A DNA stretch of 64,000 nt from Acidobacteriota bacterium (GTDB lineage Bacteria > Acidobacteriota > Terriglobia > Terriglobales > Acidobacteriaceae). Position numbers and translations under genes: made by a program. The number at the start of each line of letters is the position of its first letter. The stretch's first letter is position 1. This document shows positions 52,797 through 61,931 of this stretch, piece after piece. Where the stretch lies: assembly GCA_016196065.1 (NCBI GenBank), contig JACPYL010000008.1:434001-498000 (forward strand). Reading direction: 5' to 3'. The notes under the pieces were generated by a model. That model was not told the origin of the DNA. It did not search any database and worked only from the letters and a program-made list of their open reading frames with translations.

Positions 52797-55700
52797 TCAG
52801 AAAGTAATCTTCACCCCAAATTCAATTTGCCGGGGCGCTCCGAGTGCGTAGGTCCCCGAGCCGGGCATGATTCGATCCAGGCGCGAAGTGCAGAGCGCGC
52901 TTGAGTTTCCGCAGGTGCCTGGAGAGCTGGCGCCATTCAACGAACTGCCCGGTGAACCGTCAAGCACGCCGTTCAACTGACGGCCCGCGCCTCCAAAGTT
53001 CGCGAAATTCGCTATGTTGAAGGCAGCTACGTTCGGTTCCACCCGGACCCGCTCCCCAATTCGAAACGGCCAGCTGAAGCGTAGATCAACCGTCTTGAGC
53101 CAGGTCGTCTGCGCCGGATTGTGCGGCAACGCCGGACATCCGGGCTGTGCCGGACCCGCGCAGACGAAGGGATAGAGCGCACCCAGTTTCGAAAGCTGGT
53201 CGGAGGTGAACAACGGAGCGATCGTCCCATTCTGGCTGACCAGCGCCGCGCTGGCCGAGGTCAACCGGCCGGCGTAGTTCTTGTTATAGATTGCGATGGC
53301 ATTACCCAAATCGCTACCCGAATATCCGCCCAGACCGCCAACGCTCGTTCCGGGAAGAAGATCGCCGACAGTACCATCACCGGTGGCGTCGGTCCGAAAG
53401 ATTTCTCCGGCCACTCCACCGCCGTCCAGTTGCGGAAGGCGCGCGCTCAACTCCAGCGGAGAGGCCATCTGGGCAATGATGGAAAGCCGCGGTCCGTGCG
53501 GCAAGTCAAAGGTGGGCGCAAACGTAAACATGTTGCGCCGGTCGAGTCCGGACGATCCAAAATGACCGACGTGCGGGCGGATGTAATCTTCCGCCCGGCT
53601 GAGAATCGAGAAATCGCCGCCGCTGCCATCCGCCGCCGCGACGTTGCTTTGATATTTCGAATAGGTATAGGCAACCGCCAGATCCCAGTGCCGGATGCCG
53701 CGCGCCAGGCGATCTCCCGAAGTCCGAAACGTGGCATGCACGCCGACATACTTCGTGCGCCCGCTCGGGAAGTACATCACGTTCGATCCCAGGTACTGCA
53801 ATTTCGTCGGATCGGCGGGGTCGATTGCGGTCGCATGAATTCCACCGAACGCGGGCTCCGGTAAGCCAAGCACGGAACACGGGAACGGACCGCAGAACGC
53901 ATTTCCAGAATCGAGTCCATTGCGGGCGAAGTTAACAATGCTCGCTCCGGGAACCGCATTGATATAGCACTGCACAGCTGCCTGCGACTCGCTGCCAGCA
54001 GAGCCAGCGGGCGTACATCCAGCCTGCGTTACCGTGGCGTTAATTGCCGCCAGGGCCGCCGCGGAATCCAGATGCCGCGCATCGCCCACGTGGTTGGTGT
54101 CGATCCCGAGCGGATATTGCGTGCCGATCTCGCGCACGTAGTCCAGCGAGAACATGCTGCGCTCGCCTAGTTGGTGCTGGATCCCGGCGCTCATGTGCAA
54201 CACTCGCGGGGTTCGGAAATTCGGCGCCAGCGTCCCGCCAAAGTTGGCGAGACTGTTTGCGAGCGAGTAAATATTATTCCCGCCAGTCACGGAAGACTGC
54301 GCGTCCAGATATTGCTGCTGAAGATGCTGGATCGCATCCGCGACCAGCACTGGTCCGTCCGCTCCCTGTACCGTGCCCCCGATCGGCTGTCCACAGAGCG
54401 AGCCGATACTTACTCCGTCTGTCGCGACTGAGTTTACGGCCGAACCATCCGGAAAGAGCACCGTTGACGCCGGACAAAGATTCAGGCTGCGGAAGTACTG
54501 CCCCTGCGACAATCGGCTGATGCGATCCTGATAGGCGTTCTGAAGAAGGAAGTTGTCGTAGAACAATCCGCCGCCCGCGCGAATCACGGTCCGGCCATTG
54601 CGGCCCGGATCCCATGCGACACCGGCTTGCGGAGCGAAATTCCAGTTGGGCTGACTCACACGATTGCCCAAGCCCTTTACGTCGCCAAACTGATCCAGTA
54701 GCGGCGTGCCGCCCGTGCAGATCTTGTCAGAGTTCGGAACGATATCCGTATTGATCGACGAACATGGGATCACGCCGAGATCGCTATTGGTGCGATTCGT
54801 ATCGCGCGCGTAATTTACGCCTACGAAGATGTTGAGGTTTGGATAGAGCTTGAAAGTATCGGCGGCATAGAGTTCGATGCGATTATCCGTGTGGCCGCCC
54901 GTCGAACGATTGAAAGCAGAATGTTCGCTGAAATTTCCTAGCCCGTTGTAGATGGTGATGGTTCCCACTGGATAATTCAGCGGATTCTCGGCACCGCCCG
55001 ACAGAGTCGGATCATTGTTGATGGCGGTAATCACATCGATGCCATTGGAACTGGTCACCGACGGTCCAACGATTCCGGGTGAATAGAAATCGCCCTGTTC
55101 GATCCGATGAATGGCACCGCCAAAACGGAACGTGTGCCGGTCGTGGAACGGCGTGCTGCCATCGTAGCGCCCGAACAAATCACGTTGAATCGTTTGCCGC
55201 GGTCCCTGCGAGTTCGGCCCCGCCTCGAAAGATCCTATCTGCAGGTGAAACGGAGCTTCGGGGATAACGAGGGAGTCCCCACCTAACGCCGGATTGAGGG
55301 AGTTGACCAGCTTCTGATACCCGAAGCGCCCGCTGTGCGCGAATCGGCCTCGGTTCCAGTCCAAACCAAACACCGCGGACGGCACATTGATCTGATTCCG
55401 CAGCTTGGCCAGGCTATCGGTCGGCCCTAATCCGTTGGCGTTGTTATAACTGTAGCGGGCAAACCACTTCGCGTTTTCCGACCAGTTGTAGTCGAGGCGA
55501 GCGGTCAGCATGTTTTCACGGAACGGCGCCTGACGCGTGCTCAGAAAGTTGGCAGGAAACCCCTGGTAGAACGGCAACACGCCGTCGTCCTTGGTGCGCT
55601 CGCCGCCGAAATATAGGAATGCTTTATCTTTGATCAACGCCCCGCCCGCTCCAAACCCATAGTGCTGGCGGCTGTATTTCGGATCACCCGAAGGAAAGCC

Positions 55701-56534
55701 TGCGAGTCCTATCTTGCGGTCGCGGAAGTTCCCGAACAGATTGCCATGCCAATCGTCGCCCCCAGAGCGCGTCGTCAGACGAACGGATCCCGCCGCGTTC
55801 AGCGACTGAAATACTTCCGGCAAAGTCCGGGTCACAATCAATTCGTTGACCGCTTCGGCAGGCAAGTTGGCGATTGCCCCGCCCCTGGTTTCGTCCATTG
55901 CTTCGACTTCGTCGAAGTCGTAATGGACGGTGCGCCCGTACTGACTGTTGAGGGAGAGCGCCTGGTAACCACTCTTGCCAGAATCCAGTATCGAGCCATC
56001 GACGACCTGCACGCCGGGATCTGTCCGGGCGAGGCTTACAGTAGCGCGGCCGTTGATCGGCATCGAATCGACCAGTTCCCCTGGCCGGCGACTTTCCAGC
56101 CGAACTGGCCCGGGATTGATCCCCTCCAGTTTGAAGTCGGCGACGGCAGCCGCTCCCACCTTCACGGTGATATGAGTTTCGGAAATCTGTAGGTTGCGCG
56201 CATTCACCTGCACCAGGTAGTCCCCGGGCGCCAATCCCTCTGAAACATAAGCGCCATTCTTGCCGGAACGGACCACCGTACTGGTGCCTTCCAGTTTGGA
56301 ACGGAACAGGACGCGTGCCCCTTCGATCGGATTGCCGTCGACGTCCTTCACCGTGCCCTGGACGGTGCCTGCAGGGGCCTCAGTGGACGCAGGAGCCTCG
56401 GTTGCCGCGGGGGCATCCTGAGGAGTAGCAGGCGCGTCCTGCGCAGGCGAGGGCAAACTAAACAGGGCAAATGTAAGCAAGCAGAAGGAAATCGGGCGAA
56501 ACAACCGCCGCCACAACACGGGCTTGGATAACAA
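52797..56534 (-). CDS. TonB-dependent receptor, Oar-like, second copy type
   Basis: About 1245 aa from TTG 56534 (AGGAG nine bases upstream; TTG 56570 has no SD). Signal peptide (FCLLTFALFSLPSPAQ) then an Ala/Pro/Thr-rich linker with ATEAPASTEAPAG-like repeats. A CarboxypepD_reg beta-sandwich follows (GTVKDVDGNPIEGARVLF, GDYLVQVNARNLQISE), then plug and barrel (ANLPAEAVNELIVTRTLPEVF, RDRKIGLAGFPSGDPKYSRQ), ending in RQIEFGVKITF. It resembles the 28.7-kb receptor in design but not closely in sequence. Substrate unknown. Not linked to an operon; its neighbour upstream is a VWFA protein. Confidence 0.88.
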   Translation of the reverse strand: MLSKPVLWRRLFRPISFCLLTFALFSLPSPAQDAPATPQDAPAATEAPASTEAPAGTVQGTVKDVDGNPIEGARVLFRSKLEGTSTVVRSGKNGAYVSEGLAPGDYLVQVNARNLQISETHITVKVGAAAVADFKLEGINPGPVRLESRRPGELVDSMPINGRATVSLARTDPGVQVVDGSILDSGKSGYQALSLNSQYGRTVHYDFDEVEAMDETRGGAIANLPAEAVNELIVTRTLPEVFQSLNAAGSVRLTTRSGGDDWHGNLFGNFRDRKIGLAGFPSGDPKYSRQHYGFGAGGALIKDKAFLYFGGERTKDDGVLPFYQGFPANFLSTRQAPFRENMLTARLDYNWSENAKWFARYSYNNANGLGPTDSLAKLRNQINVPSAVFGLDWNRGRFAHSGRFGYQKLVNSLNPALGGDSLVIPEAPFHLQIGSFEAGPNSQGPRQTIQRDLFGRYDGSTPFHDRHTFRFGGAIHRIEQGDFYSPGIVGPSVTSSNGIDVITAINNDPTLSGGAENPLNYPVGTITIYNGLGNFSEHSAFNRSTGGHTDNRIELYAADTFKLYPNLNIFVGVNYARDTNRTNSDLGVIPCSSINTDIVPNSDKICTGGTPLLDQFGDVKGLGNRVSQPNWNFAPQAGVAWDPGRNGRTVIRAGGGLFYDNFLLQNAYQDRISRLSQGQYFRSLNLCPASTVLFPDGSAVNSVATDGVSIGSLCGQPIGGTVQGADGPVLVADAIQHLQQQYLDAQSSVTGGNNIYSLANSLANFGGTLAPNFRTPRVLHMSAGIQHQLGERSMFSLDYVREIGTQYPLGIDTNHVGDARHLDSAAALAAINATVTQAGCTPAGSAGSESQAAVQCYINAVPGASIVNFARNGLDSGNAFCGPFPCSVLGLPEPAFGGIHATAIDPADPTKLQYLGSNVMYFPSGRTKYVGVHATFRTSGDRLARGIRHWDLAVAYTYSKYQSNVAAADGSGGDFSILSRAEDYIRPHVGHFGSSGLDRRNMFTFAPTFDLPHGPRLSIIAQMASPLELSARLPQLDGGGVAGEIFRTDATGDGTVGDLLPGTSVGGLGGYSGSDLGNAIAIYNKNYAGRLTSASAALVSQNGTIAPLFTSDQLSKLGALYPFVCAGPAQPGCPALPHNPAQTTWLKTVDLRFSWPFRIGERVRVEPNVAAFNIANFANFGGAGRQLNGVLDGSPGSSLNGASSPGTCGNSSALCTSRLDRIMPGSGTYALGAPRQIEFGVKITF

Positions 56535-56739
56535 AGCAACACTCTCCTGGGAGCAGAACGTCGAAGCCAATTCTGCGGTGCTAGGGTCTGAGCTTCAACC
56601 GCTTCAATAATGGATAGAACAGTTTACTAGATGCGGGGGCAGTGGCGGCGAGGTGTATGGGAAATATGGGAACTATGCCTTAAGCGATAGGTTTCAAAAA
56701 GAAGGGGTGGGCAGCGCTGACCCGTAAGATCCCATGCTC

Positions 56740-57651
56740 CTAGAACGAGTCTTTCGTGGTGTAGTATCCCGCGCGGTAGCGGGCCCGGTAGGGACCTCCG
56801 GCGGGAGGGTTGGTCAAGTCGATTTGGATGTGGCGGAAATCGGCGAACGACTCGCGCTGCGAGGGATAGTACGCGAGAAGGTATTGGGTGCGGAGTTCGT
56901 CGCTGATCTGGCGGAAGGCTTCGTCCAGCTGTTGCAGTGAGCTTGCGTAGTAATATTTGCCGCCCGTGTCTTCAGAAAACTGAATCAGGGCATGTTCGCC
57001 CCCCGTGTCGCGTCCAGCGCTGGCTTCGATCGGGACGATGATGACGCTGTAGATAATTGCTTCGGATTCCTGGGCTGCGCGCAGCGCTTGTTTGTAGTCG
57101 ACCTGGCTGATCGTGTCTCCGCCATCGGTGACCGCTACGATCACCTTTCTTCCCTGCCGTTTTCCTAACGCCTCCGCGCCGAGAAACACGACGTCGAACA
57201 ATGCCGTGGCCGATCCGTTGCGAAGATGATCGATGCCGGCGTCGATGCGGCCAAGGTCAGCGGTGAACGGCACCACCTGCGTGACTTCTTCACTGAACTT
57301 GTAAACCGCGAGCCCGTCTTGTGGGCGAACAATGGTGTGCGCGAATTTGTGCGCCGCGGCCTGCTCCAGAGGAAGATCTTTCTTGGTGCTCAAGCTGGTA
57401 TCAATCGCGAGCACGATCGATAGCGGTATCGCGGACTCGCGGCTGAAGATTGCGATCTTCTGTTCCTTGCCGTCTTCCTTCAATAGGAAGTTTTCTTTTT
57501 GCAGGCTCGCCACCGGCCCGCCGTGGGCATCGGTGACGGTTACGAAGACGTTAACTAGTTTGACATCAACCTTGAGAGTGGTTTCCGGATCCTGCGCCAG
57601 ACAGGCCAGGCTTGTGACACCGAGGATCAGGGCTACGCCAAGAAATTTCAT
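56740..57651 (-). CDS. VWFA-related secreted protein (acidobacterial type)
   Basis: 303 aa from ATG 57651 (MKFLGVALILGV...), chosen for its signal peptide ending LACLAQ; the 26 codons before lack an SD. A short beta part (TLKVDVKLVNVFVTVTDAHGGPV, LLKEDGKEQKI) leads into a VWA domain with MIDAS DTSLS and the later VTDGGDT. The end (TQYLLAYYPSQRESFADFRHIQID) is the hallmark of the VWFA-related acidobacterial family. Presumed to bind metal and partner proteins outside the cell. Ten bases past the MoaD-MoaE gene on the same strand. Confidence 0.9.
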   Translation of the reverse strand: MKFLGVALILGVTSLACLAQDPETTLKVDVKLVNVFVTVTDAHGGPVASLQKENFLLKEDGKEQKIAIFSRESAIPLSIVLAIDTSLSTKKDLPLEQAAAHKFAHTIVRPQDGLAVYKFSEEVTQVVPFTADLGRIDAGIDHLRNGSATALFDVVFLGAEALGKRQGRKVIVAVTDGGDTISQVDYKQALRAAQESEAIIYSVIIVPIEASAGRDTGGEHALIQFSEDTGGKYYYASSLQQLDEAFRQISDELRTQYLLAYYPSQRESFADFRHIQIDLTNPPAGGPYRARYRAGYYTTKDSF

Positions 57652-57661
57652 GCGGGGACAA

Positions 57662-58396
57662 TCATTTGGATGCAGGCTGCCCTCTGGTTGCGCCTGCGGG
57701 ACGAGCGATTTCTTCGGGAAAGGGCTCACCGTCTGCCCACACAGCTCCGTCCTCGAAATATTCTTTCTTCCAGATGGGAACCGTCTTCTTCAAGGTGTCG
57801 ATGATCCAGCGGCAAGCCTCAAATGCAGGCCCACGGTGTGCGGATGCTACCACGATCAGCACGCTCGTCTCACCGATTTCCAGGTGACCCAGACGATGCA
57901 CGAGGGTCACTGCCCTTACGGCAAAGCGAGCCTTGGCATCCTCGCAGAGCGCCTCCATCTGCTTCAGCGCCATGGCTTCGTAGGACTCATAGTCGAGGTA
58001 GAGGGTACGACGCCCACGCGTGTTGTCGCGGACCACACCTTCGAAGACCACCGCCGCGCCATCCTGCGGGAGCTTGGTGCGATCGAGTTCCGCCTGCGTG
58101 GATATTGGTTCCCGCACAATGCGAACGCACGGTAGCACGCTGGCCGCGACCGAGCCTCCACTCACCGGCGGAAGCAATCCAACTTCGTCGCCGCTCCGTA
58201 GAACTTTTTCTGGACCGGAATACTCCTGATTTACAGACAGCGCCAGCGATGGAAGCAGCGACTCCAAACGGGGCGCCTGGCTTACATAGTGGGAGAGGAC
58301 GGCTTGAAGACGGGCTCCTTCCGGGAGTTCCAGCGCATCGCTCGACCGTCCGAGCAGGTCTTTCAACATCCCGAAAAAAAGTACGCGAATCTGCAT
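57662..58396 (-). CDS. moaX: Molybdopterin synthase MoaD-MoaE fusion (MoaX-like)
   Basis: 244 aa. Residues 1-81 are a MoaD sulfur carrier (MQIRVLFFGMLKDLLGRSS...) ending PPVSGG, the Gly-Gly that must be a free thiocarboxylate. A MoaE catalytic subunit follows from about residue 93: AAVVFEGVVRDNTRGR, LVHRLGHLEIGETSVLIVVASAHR, FEACRWIIDTLKKTVPIWKKE with the active Lys residues. Together they convert precursor Z (cPMP) to molybdopterin. In mycobacterial MoaX the fusion is cleaved after Gly-Gly to become active; Gly80-Gly81-Ser82 here fits the same maturation. No other moa genes in the window. Confidence 0.93.
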   Translation of the reverse strand: MQIRVLFFGMLKDLLGRSSDALELPEGARLQAVLSHYVSQAPRLESLLPSLALSVNQEYSGPEKVLRSGDEVGLLPPVSGGSVAASVLPCVRIVREPISTQAELDRTKLPQDGAAVVFEGVVRDNTRGRRTLYLDYESYEAMALKQMEALCEDAKARFAVRAVTLVHRLGHLEIGETSVLIVVASAHRGPAFEACRWIIDTLKKTVPIWKKEYFEDGAVWADGEPFPEEIARPAGATRGQPASK

Positions 58397-58722
58397 CGCA
58401 AATCACGAGGTCCCGCGGAGACGCGCCAATCCGCATCCATACGGCGTATGAAATTTTGGACGGACAGCTCCCCCGCCTAGCGTCCAGTGTAGCGCGACCA
58501 AGCGCGGGAACGCCTCGAATAACCCCGAAAATTAGGGCTGGATGAGGTTTTTGTATCCCAGTGGTCTATTACCTCCGTAATCGTGCATAAGGTCACTTTC
58601 CGTCATAGGCTTATGTCCGAAGGTCCTAACGCCCTGAGGAGGGAGTTATCTCCACCGCAGCTCAAACCGATGCTATCCGCAATGCGTCTGCGCGGGCGTT
58701 TATCCACAGCCTGAACATTCTT

Positions 58723-61353
58723 GTGAAGTACACGCGCCTCTATGGCGTGAAGCATAAGCGGACCGAAGGCCAGTTCCAAACCACCTGGAAAGAACTGCAG
58801 GAAGGCCTGCCCAAGACCGGAGAAACCGGATTTCTGCTGGGTGTAGCGGACAATCGATTGTTGCTGGACGGCACGCCTCTCGAAACCGGACAGGCAGAAC
58901 GAAGCTTCGCGCAACTGCTCACTGCGGCCGGCCTGGCGAGTATCCATTTTTCCAGCAAAGTTACGCTCGATGACTTTACCCGCCTGGTCACAGCCTTTGC
59001 GATGGGCGGATCGAAGGCGCAGGACTTCGCCAAGCAACTCAAAGACACGCTCGGCGACAACAAGAATTCTTCCATCAAAATCAATGAAGTGAAATTTATC
59101 GCAGCTGATCCGACGACCGGAGAAATTTCCGTCGCAGCCCAGCTCGCTGCACAATCGCTCGGACCAGAATTCAAACAGTGGCTGAACGATCCGCAAAAAA
59201 TGCTGCAGTTGATCGCCGCGGCCCAGGGAGCGAGTTCCGGCGGCTCGGGCGAGCCCGGCGGAGCGCCACTGGGTACGGTCCCCAATGTTCCGGTCGCGCA
59301 TGGCGGCGGAGCGGGCACCGGCGGCGGCGGTGGTGCGTGGACCGGCGGAACGGTTCCTCTTCAAGAAGAGGAAGTGATTCAAGCCATCCGCATGCTCACT
59401 CACTTCGGACAAGTAGCGCAGGATCCGAACGCGGGCCCCGAACAGTTCACCGCGGAGCTGAACAAAGTTCCCGAAAGCACCAAGCTGAATCTGGCTGGGT
59501 TACTTGAAAGTTTGTCGAAGCAGGTCACAACGGTTGCCGAAGAAACCGACACGCCACTGTTGATGAAGGCGGCCGAGCACATGGCCATCCGCTTCGCACT
59601 CGATCGCTATTCGAAGGGTGAAGTAAAGGTCAACGCCGTTCACCAGATGATGGAGCACATGAGCCGTCAGATGGACACGTTGCGGCAGATCTTGCGCGTG
59701 CAGGAAGACAAGATGTCGAAGGCGGGCATCCTGGTCGACTCGCATGCCGACATTCTCGACCGTATGTTCTGGGCGGAAGTCCCGGAAGCTGGCAAGAAGA
59801 GCGTACTGCTCTCGGGCGAAGCGGCATGTGTGCCTCCGCGCAACATCCGGCAGTTTGTGGAAATGCTGCTGGAGCGCGACGACAAAGAGATTGCAGCCAA
59901 GATCCTGACTAACTACTGCAGTTGCCTGGACGCCAAGGACCTCGAGCCGCGGCGCAAGACCGCCATTGGTCTCGCGCAGATTGCCGACCTCTACGCAAGC
60001 GCTCCGGAAGAAGTGATGCCGAACGCAATTTCCATGATCGGCGAAAAGCTGGCCAAGGAAACCGACAGTGAAGTGCAAAGCCTTTTGAGCGCGGCATTCA
60101 CCCGTTTCGGACAGGAAGCCTGCACTCGCAAGAAATACAAAGCGGTCGCGGAAGTTTGCCTGTCGCTGGTCGATATCGGCAAGGAACGTCCGCTGCTGGT
60201 GCAGGATCTGCGTTCCCGTGTTGGCATTGAAAACCGCCTCCCGGAAATGCTCGAAGAAGCCATCATGGCGCCTTCGGTTTCGGAAGAGCTGATCAACGTT
60301 CTGCAGCAGATTCCGAAGAGTTCCGTGGAACATCTCTCTGACCGATTCTTCCGCTCGCAGAAACGAGTAGAGTGCGACCGGATCGTGGAACTGGTCGGAG
60401 AACTGGGCCAGCCGGCGGTCGACGATCTGCGCGAGGTGCTGCGCACCGGACAACCGCGACAAGCTGCATCCTGTGTAGGCCTGCTGAGCCGTCTGAATGT
60501 CTCAACGTTGCTCGAACTGCTGCCGACACGCATGTCGGAATTCAACCGTTTCTATCAGGACGTAATCGTGCGCCAGATCGCGTACGGCGCCGCTTCCGAT
60601 CGCGGCCGCACGCTCCTGGAGCTTTTGGAATTGCTCGATCCGCTCATTCTGCCCGAGGCCATCGACGAAATCGGGATGAGCCTGGATCGCACCGCGAGTT
60701 CGAGTCTGATTGCGATGGCGAGCGCGGGCGAAGCTGCTTCCCGGCCACCGTTTGTGCAGCTCAAAGCGATCGAGTCCCTGGGACGATTGCGAGATGCAGA
60801 AGCGGTTCCGGTTCTGCGCAGCATCGTGGAAGAGAAGAAGATCTGGGGCCGCACGCAGCATCGCGAGCTACGCGTCGCTGCGGCGCAGGCACTGTCGAAG
60901 ATCGACCCGCGCTATGGCGCCCAGGTACTGGCAGACAGTGGCCTGGATGCCGCAGAACTGGCCATCAATCCGTTGGATCCGGCTCCTGCTTGCCCATGGG
61001 TGCGGCAGCGGCGCTATGAACGCGTCATTCTGCCACGCACATTCTCGGCGACGCTGAGCAGTTCCTGGGGAAAGTCCAATATCGTCATGCGCGAAATGAG
61101 CATGGGCGGCGGTATGGGAACGCGTAGCGACAATCTCCGCGTCGGTTCCGAAGCGAACGTCGAGATCTCCACGGGCGTAAAAAAGATTCGCGGCCAGGTC
61201 CTCCTGCGTCGCGCGCGTGTCAACGAAATCGGCTTCGAGTTCGTCAGCATGGATCTGGACAGCCGTTACCGGCTACGCCGCATCCTGGTCGAAGCGTCCG
61301 AGAAAGCGCCCGAGAATCGTTCGTCCACGTGGGACGGCGAACGCAAGACCTAG
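58723..61353 (+). CDS. HEAT-repeat/PilZ protein (start may be AUC 58648)
   Basis: 876 aa if started at GTG 58723, but this lacks an SD. In the same frame, ATC at 58648 has GGAGG exactly five bases before it and begins with Ser-Thr-Ala-Ala (a usual second residue), adding 25 residues. Residues 1-150 are helical; a Gly-rich linker follows (GGGAGTGGGGGAWTGG); residues about 225-770 form helical HEAT-like repeats (RKTAIGLAQIADLYASAPEEV, FVQLKAIESLGRLRDAEAVPVL). The last about 100 residues are PilZ-like (RYERVILPRTFSATL, EMSMGGG, NEIGFEFVSMDLDSRYRLRRIL). Acts presumably in c-di-GMP-dependent control. Single-gene unit with a strong terminator. Confidence 0.82.
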   Translation: MKYTRLYGVKHKRTEGQFQTTWKELQEGLPKTGETGFLLGVADNRLLLDGTPLETGQAERSFAQLLTAAGLASIHFSSKVTLDDFTRLVTAFAMGGSKAQDFAKQLKDTLGDNKNSSIKINEVKFIAADPTTGEISVAAQLAAQSLGPEFKQWLNDPQKMLQLIAAAQGASSGGSGEPGGAPLGTVPNVPVAHGGGAGTGGGGGAWTGGTVPLQEEEVIQAIRMLTHFGQVAQDPNAGPEQFTAELNKVPESTKLNLAGLLESLSKQVTTVAEETDTPLLMKAAEHMAIRFALDRYSKGEVKVNAVHQMMEHMSRQMDTLRQILRVQEDKMSKAGILVDSHADILDRMFWAEVPEAGKKSVLLSGEAACVPPRNIRQFVEMLLERDDKEIAAKILTNYCSCLDAKDLEPRRKTAIGLAQIADLYASAPEEVMPNAISMIGEKLAKETDSEVQSLLSAAFTRFGQEACTRKKYKAVAEVCLSLVDIGKERPLLVQDLRSRVGIENRLPEMLEEAIMAPSVSEELINVLQQIPKSSVEHLSDRFFRSQKRVECDRIVELVGELGQPAVDDLREVLRTGQPRQAASCVGLLSRLNVSTLLELLPTRMSEFNRFYQDVIVRQIAYGAASDRGRTLLELLELLDPLILPEAIDEIGMSLDRTASSSLIAMASAGEAASRPPFVQLKAIESLGRLRDAEAVPVLRSIVEEKKIWGRTQHRELRVAAAQALSKIDPRYGAQVLADSGLDAAELAINPLDPAPACPWVRQRRYERVILPRTFSATLSSSWGKSNIVMREMSMGGGMGTRSDNLRVGSEANVEISTGVKKIRGQVLLRRARVNEIGFEFVSMDLDSRYRLRRILVEASEKAPENRSSTWDGERKT

Positions 61354-61391
61354 CCAAGGCTAGACCTGCAAACGTAAGTCTCTCGAAACAA

Positions 61392-61420
61392 AAAAGCCTC
61401 CGCTTCGAGCGGAGGCTTTT
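61392..61420. terminator. Bidirectional Rho-independent terminator
   Basis: GCCTCCGCT (61396-61404) and AGCGGAGGC (61408-61416), loop TCG, flanked by a run of A (61390-61395) and TTTT (61417-61420). It serves the plus-strand HEAT/PilZ gene and the minus-strand ATP synthase operon, which face each other. Confidence 0.88.
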
Positions 61421-61450
61421 CACTGCATCGAATTCCCAACACGTAAATCT

Positions 61451-61762
61451 TTAGACAACCTTGACGAAAATAATCACGAGCGTGAACAGCACCAGCGACT
61501 CGATGAAGGCCAAGCCGAGAATCAGCGCCAGCTGAATGAAAGAACGTGCTGCAGGGTTGCGAGCCATCGCTTCGCAAGCCGCTGCACCCACTTTGCCCTG
61601 GCCTTGCGCAGCCAGACCAGCCGCGATTGCAATCGCGAAGCCTGCCGTAATCGCAACCCAGTTCGTACCGCCGGCCGCAGCGCCACCGGTCTGCGCGAAC
61701 GCAGGCACGGCAAGGATCGAGAACATCATCATCACGAACAGCACCATCAACATCTTCTTCAT
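61451..61762 (-). CDS. atpE: ATP synthase F0 subunit c
   Basis: 103 aa from ATG 61762 (AGGAG seven bases upstream; the 23 codons before are rejected). Ring-forming subunit that carries ions. An N-terminal extension of about 24 residues is a signal peptide (VLFVMMMFSILAVPAFAQ). Then come helix 1 (ITAGFAIAIAAGLAAQGQGK), the polar loop ACEAMARNPAA and helix 2 with the ion-binding Glu (GLAFIESLVLFTLVIIF). Of the residues that make a Na+ site in Ilyobacter, the helix-1 Gln, Glu and Ser are present but the following Thr and Tyr are not, so H+ use is more likely. Last gene of the atp operon shown here. Confidence 0.96.
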   Translation of the reverse strand: MKKMLMVLFVMMMFSILAVPAFAQTGGAAAGGTNWVAITAGFAIAIAAGLAAQGQGKVGAAACEAMARNPAARSFIQLALILGLAFIESLVLFTLVIIFVKVV

Positions 61763-61839
61763 TGTTTTTCTCCTAGGAAATAGCCGCCAGTTGGTGGTTG
61801 ACACCGCGCCTTGGGAGGCCGGAGCCCTCACGCTGGAAG

Positions 61840-61927
61840 CAGGTGACAGGTCTCAGGTGTTAGGTGTCAGGAAAACCGAATGAAGCGACGCGCTTCCTGA
61901 GACCTAAGACCTGACACCTGACACCTG
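61840..61927. repeat. Heptad array pair G (AGGTGTC type), inverted, between atpB and atpE
   Basis: Left arm AGGTGAC, AGGTCTC, AGGTGTT, AGGTGTC; right arm the same unit reversed. The 34-nt arms (61840-61873, 61894-61927) match at 30 positions, 20 nt apart, so the transcript can form a long hairpin in the leader of atpE. Confidence 0.78.
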
Positions 61928-61931
61928 TTCT

